Positions 27,301 to 33,300 of a DNA stretch of 64,000 nucleotides are shown piece by piece (within the stretch, counting starts at the first letter, position 1; each line of letters opens with the position of its first letter). A program made the translations under genes and the position numbers. A model generated the notes under the pieces. The model was not told the origin of the DNA. It ran no database searches and saw only the letters and a program-made list of their open reading frames with translations. Source of the DNA: Clostridia bacterium (GTDB lineage Bacteria > Bacillota > Clostridia > Christensenellales > Aristaeellaceae); the NCBI GenBank assembly GCA_017550745.1, contig JAFZOG010000041.1, positions 1-64,000 of the forward strand, in the 5' to 3' direction.

Positions 27301-30300
27301 CCTGCTGTACCAGCTGAACGCGGTGGATTCCGCCGCCCGCATCGCCCAGAGTGAGCTTGCGATTGCAGACGGCAGCCATGTAACGCTGACCTCTACCGAG
27401 GGCAGTGTGGTCATGCTGCGCGATTACGGCGATACTGCCAGCCTGGCGTCTGTGTTCAAGTACGCGAAGGGTGACCCTGTCGGGCAGAATACCACGGTTC
27501 CCGATGTGGTGATCACGGGCGATGCGGACACAGATACCCGCTCCGAGCTGACCGTGACCAGCGGGGATGCGCTGATGGCGGCGGTGATCCGCTCCAGGCT
27601 GGCGAATGTCTCGCTGCGCTCCACCAACAGTGACGTGCTGATGGATCTGGCCGATACTGAAAAGACCAGCCTGTCCGTGACGGCGGAGCGGAATATCGCG
27701 GCGCTGCACAAGGACAACAGCCCCTTGATCGCTTTCATGGACAAACGGGCCAATGACGGCGATGCCGGCCCCGTCGATATGCCAAAGGACGCTTCCGTCA
27801 CGCTCAGCGCGGGCGGGGATATCGGTGAACGCGGGAATGACCTGCGTGTGGATATTCCTGAGACGCTGGCGCTGATGATCGGGCAGGTAACCAATCTGTT
27901 TGTCAGCGGCTTCAGAGCCAATGAAAACGGTGAACCGGCTCCTTACCAAATCAGCGAGGGTTACAGTTCCTCTCTTGCCAGGCAGGTCACGGGTGATTAC
28001 GAGCACTACGATAAGGAAGAATACTATGCCCTTGCGCTGCAGCAGGCTGACGGGGCTGCCCTCGAAGCGGTATTGAAGGCGTCCGCCCTGCATGCGGATG
28101 AGCTGAACAAGCGGATGCAGGCTGAAAAAGACGCGCTGAATCAGGCCCAGGCCGCCATCAGCGACAATCTCAAGGCCATGGTTGACACAAAAGAATCGAT
28201 CTTTGCCGTGTCCGAGCTGCGCGAAGCGGCCGTCACCGCCAGGAATCTTCTGGAGCCCGGGGACAACCAGAGGGCGGAACTGCAGAAAGAGATCACCACG
28301 TACGATACGCGGCTCGGCGCGGCGAAAAAGAAATATCAAACCGCCGAAGCCGCGGTGAGGGACGCCCGCGCCGCCGCGCAGACCGCGCAGGCCAATATCA
28401 GCCTGCTGCTCCCCGAGTACGCCCTCACGTACCGGACACAGGCGGAATACACCCTGCTGGGCAGCGCGCGGTCCGACGATCAGGCGCAGTGGCAGAAGGA
28501 CGCGGAAGCGGCTGTCCGGAGCGCGGCCCAGGCTGTGGGAGCGGGAGATGAGGAAGGTGCCCTTCGCGAAATCGGGAAGGCCCTTGACGCGCTGGGCAAG
28601 GCGGACAGCTATTCCGAGGCATCCCTGGAACGGTCGATCCGGATGACCCAGGAGATCAAAGCGCTGGCCAACGCGGTCACCGGAAGCGGCGGACTGAACG
28701 CGGCGGACGCGCGCTATAACGAGGCGGCGGCGGAATACGAAGCCCGGCTGAACGCCAAGATCGCGGCGCAAAGGGCGCTGGAAACCGCAAAGCAGGAATC
28801 TCCCGCGTCGGTGAATGACGCTGAAATCGCGCTGGCCGAGGCCGAGAACGCGGCCAATGCGGCCAAAGCGGTACTGGAAGTCCGTGAAGCAGAAATGCTC
28901 CGGGCCGGGCAGATGCTGAAAACGGCCCGCGACAGCAGCGTCAGGGCGGATGAAATGGGCTATCTGCTCAGCAACACCAACGTTGATCCCGACGCCCGGA
29001 CGCTGAACGTGGTGATCCGGCAGGCCAACGAGGGCGGAACGATCAACATCCGCAATGAAGGCGATATCAACGCGGCGATGGATCACGAAGCGGCTTCGCC
29101 GGATACAGCCGATATCACCATCGGTACTGTATACAGCGAGCGCGGCGATGTGAACATCGTCAATGAATTCGGCTCTATCCTGGCCGCCCAAAACGCGGAT
29201 CAGGCGGAGAACATTCACGGGCGGGACATTTCCCTGCGTGCCCGGGACGCCATCGGCAGCGCCGCTGCCAGCCTTATGCTGGAAGAAACCGCGCATACGT
29301 CGGAGCTTGTGAGCAACGCTTACATGATCTGCGGCGCGGAGGAAACGGGAACGACGGCCTTTGGCGGCGCCGTGGCCAACCATGCCGCGCAGCGCTTCAA
29401 TGAGGCGGACAAGCCGCACGGCAGCCTGTATACCGGCGCGTACACCGAAGTCGGCGTAACCATGATCGACGGGAAAGGCAATCCGGCGGCATGGAAGAGC
29501 AGCGCCGGCATCGTGGGCCTGCGTTTTGACACCCTGCGCGTGTATGATGAAACCAAGGGCACCACGGTGAACGCCGCTGCCGGAAACGGCGGGGTTTACC
29601 TGGCTGAAAAGACCGGCGACTTCGGCGCGGGCAGGATCAGCGCCGCCAACGGCGACGTGGTGCTGAACGCGCTGACCGGCCAGGTCGCAGCAAAGGATGA
29701 ACGCCTTGCCGTAAACGTCGGCGGTGAAATGACCGTCAACGGCAAAGGCAGCGTAAACCTGACCGCCGAAGGCGGTCTGACGCTGCGGCTCAATACCGAA
29801 GCCAACCGCGTGGAGGTCAGCACCAAGGACGGAACCGCCGGAAACGTCACGGTGATCAGCACAGGCGTAAATCCCCTGACCGGCTCGGCCCTTGCCAACG
29901 GCAGTGTGACCCTTAAGAACGGCGGAGATATCGGCACCGGCGCCGAGGCGTTCGAAATCGACACGGACGAAGCGCATGGCGGCACCGTCACCCTGAAGGG
30001 CGCCAGCATCAACGTAAACAACGCCCGGGGCGGAATTGCCGTCAATGAGATCGTGGCCGGGAAAGACCTGGATCTGACCGTGGCCGGCAGCGTTTCCGAT
30101 TCCGGAAAGAACGGGCTGGACGACATCTTCGGCTATGTGGCAAACGCGCAGCAGGCCGTGACGGCTGCCGAACGCGAACTGGCCGACCGGGAAAATGAAC
30201 TGAATATGCGGGCCGCCCTGACCGACGCCTTAGGCGCGCAGAAGGCACAGAAGGAAGCCGACGCGGCGAAGGCTTTGAACAAACTGCTGACGGCTGAAAA

Positions 30301-33300
30301 GAGCGTGGAAGAAGCCGAAAAGAAGCTGACGGATGCCCAGGAAGCCGCCAAGAAAGCAGATCAGGCGCTTGAAAAAGCGAAGGCGAAGGAGCTGGCCGCC
30401 CAGGAGGCGCTGGCGAAGGCCGATGAAGGCCAGAAGGAGAGGGCGCAGGCCGCCGCGGACGCTGCCAAGGGAGCGGTGAATAAAGCCGAGGCCAAGGCAA
30501 AGGCCGCCGAAAAGACGCTGAACAGCGCCAAGAAGGCGGTAGAAAACGCCAAGGCCAGCGTTGAAAACGCCACGAAAGCGCTGGCCAGTGCCCAGGAAGC
30601 TGTACGGCAGGCGGAGGATGCGCTGAATGAAAACGGTTTGATGCGGGAAGCCGCCGCGGCAGCGCGGGATGCGGCAAAGGACGCTGTTGATCAGGCCGCC
30701 GAAGCGCTGCGGGTCGCCGAAGACGTGCTGGACGCCCAGCGGGATTACCGCGAGGCGCTGAACAATGCGGCGCAGGCGGACGGAAAGCTGCCGTATGCCG
30801 ACGATATGCTTGCCGCCGCCGAGAACCGGCTGGGCGCTGCGGAACAGGTGCGGAAAGCTTACGCAGCGGCCGAGCGGGCCCGAAAGGATTTGGCTGAGGC
30901 TCAGGATGGGCAGAAAGCCGCCGCTGAAACACGGAAGGCGCAAGCGGACGAGGAACTGGCCATCGCGCTTAAGGCGCTGGAGGAAACCAGCCAGACGGTG
31001 GCGCTGATCGACGCCGCCCGGAACGCGGGAACAGCCGGGATCCTTGGCAACGACATCATGGAGCGCGTGAGAGATGTGCAGGCGCGCATGAATAAGGCTG
31101 TGGAAGCCCAGCAGTATCTGGCTGCGCATCCGGAGGATCCCGACGCCCAGGACGACGCGCAGAAAGCGCGGGACGCCCTGGCCGCAGCCAAGCAAATGCT
31201 GAATCGCCTGGCGGGCGTAAGCGCCGCCGCGGCGAAAGCGGAAGAAAGCATTTCCGCCAACGCGCAGGCGGGAGAGACAGTGAGAAATGCCGCTCAGGCA
31301 TATAATGAAGCCGTTAAGAACAAGGAGAACCTGGAAGCGGCCCTGAAGGATGATACAGCGGCGCTGGAGGAAGCCAAGCGCGTTCTTCCGGACGCTGAAA
31401 AGGCGGCAGCGGAAGCCGAAGCGGATGCGGCGGGCCTGCTGGAGGTCTACGATAAAACCACCGGGGCAATCCAGAAAGAGGCCGGTATCGCCCTGGCTTC
31501 CGCCGTCAGAAAACGGGACCAGAAGAAACAGGAGCTGGAGGATGCCCTGCAGGCTGCAAAGGACTTTGAAGAGCGGGTGCAGACGGACAGTACAAATCTG
31601 GACATCGCCCGGCAGACCCTGGAAGCCGCTTTCGAGGCCAGGCAAAATGCCCAGGCCGATCAGGAAAGAGCGGAAACAGCGCTTCAAAACGCGCTGGCCG
31701 GCCTGGAGCAAGCGATGGCCGACCTGAACAGCGCCAGGGAGCTTTCCCAGGCTGCCGAAGCCGCCGCGGACAGAAAGAAGGAAAAAGAAGAAGCGCGGCA
31801 GACGCTGGACAAGGCGGAGGCGGCGCAGGAGACCGTCACAGGGCTGCTGAACGAACTGACAGGCGTTGAACAGGTAAAGGACCAGGCCCAGCGGGACTAT
31901 GACAGCGCGTATACGGAATACCTCCTTTCCAACACGAATCAGCGGATTGCGGAGGAAGGCGCCAAGGAAACGCTGGACAACCTGGCCGCGCTGGATGGCA
32001 TCACAAACACGCTTGAAAGCGCCAATGAGCGGATCCGGCAGATCCTGGCCCAGCTCAGGCAAATCACCGGAACGGACGACAGCGCAAAAGCCGCCGAAAA
32101 CGCGCAAAAAGCTGTGGATGACGCGAAAGCCGCCCTGGACGCGGCCGACGCTGCCGCCCAGAGCGCTGAAACCGCGCTGGCCATGCTGGGCGAAATTCCT
32201 CAGGACAGGACCGGCACCAGCTTCCTCCGCACGGAGGGCGCCAAGTCGGCCGCCGCCGCGATTTTTGCGGGCGGAAACGCCAGGATTGTTTCCGGCGGCA
32301 GCGTCGGCAGCCAGGATGACGCGCTGACCATGGATGTAATCGGAAATATCAATATTCAGGCAAAGGATGACGCGGTCGTCCGGTCTTCCAGGAATATGAA
32401 TCTGGACAGCGTCGTTGCCGGAAACAGCGTGGATCTTGCGGCCCATGGCAATATCACCGCCATGGGCGGCAGTCCCGCCGTCGCCGGGGATCAGGCAAAG
32501 CTTAACGCCATTTCCACCGGAAGCGAAATCTCCGTTATTTCCGGGCAAAAGGGCGCTCCCCTGCCGGTGAGCGCCAGGGAGATCGGCGCCCGCGGCGACG
32601 ATGTGTCGCTGAAGATCATGGGCGATGTGACCCTGAACGACATCGTGGCTGAACGGGTGAACCTCGCTGTGGACGGCAATGTGTACCGCAACAGCGGTAC
32701 GCAGATTGACGCAGGCATCCTGTCCATCAACGCCCGCGGCAATATCGGAACGAAGGACAATCCGATTCAGATGCATGTGGATGAGATCTCCGCCGTGGGA
32801 TATAACATCTACATCAGCAACAAATCCGCCTTCCTGCTCGTGGATAAGATCACCGGCAATAACGTGGTGATCGACACCGCCGGCAGCATCAATACCAAAC
32901 TGAAAGGAATGATCACCGCCCATAACCTGACCATCCGCGCGGGATATAACATCGGCACCGCCCTGCAGCCCATTCGGCTGACGGTGGATGGCGCGCTGAT
33001 TCTCCGCTCGCTCTTCGGCGGCGTCTGGTATACGAATTTCTATACGCCTTCGGACGACGAGGAAGAAGAAGAGGCGCAGGAAGCGATTCACAGCGATTAC
33101 GCATGGAGGCTGCTTGTGGATCCGATCACGAAAACGCAGGTGGCGGGCATGTTCGCCGAGGACGCGGAACTGCGGGTGACCAATACCGTTCACTACGTCC
33201 GTCTTAAGTATGCCGACCTGCTCAAGGATATCCCGGGATGCGGCTGCGAGAATCTGAGCGTATACAGCAAGGAATGCAGCGGCGCGGACAACGCGGAGGT

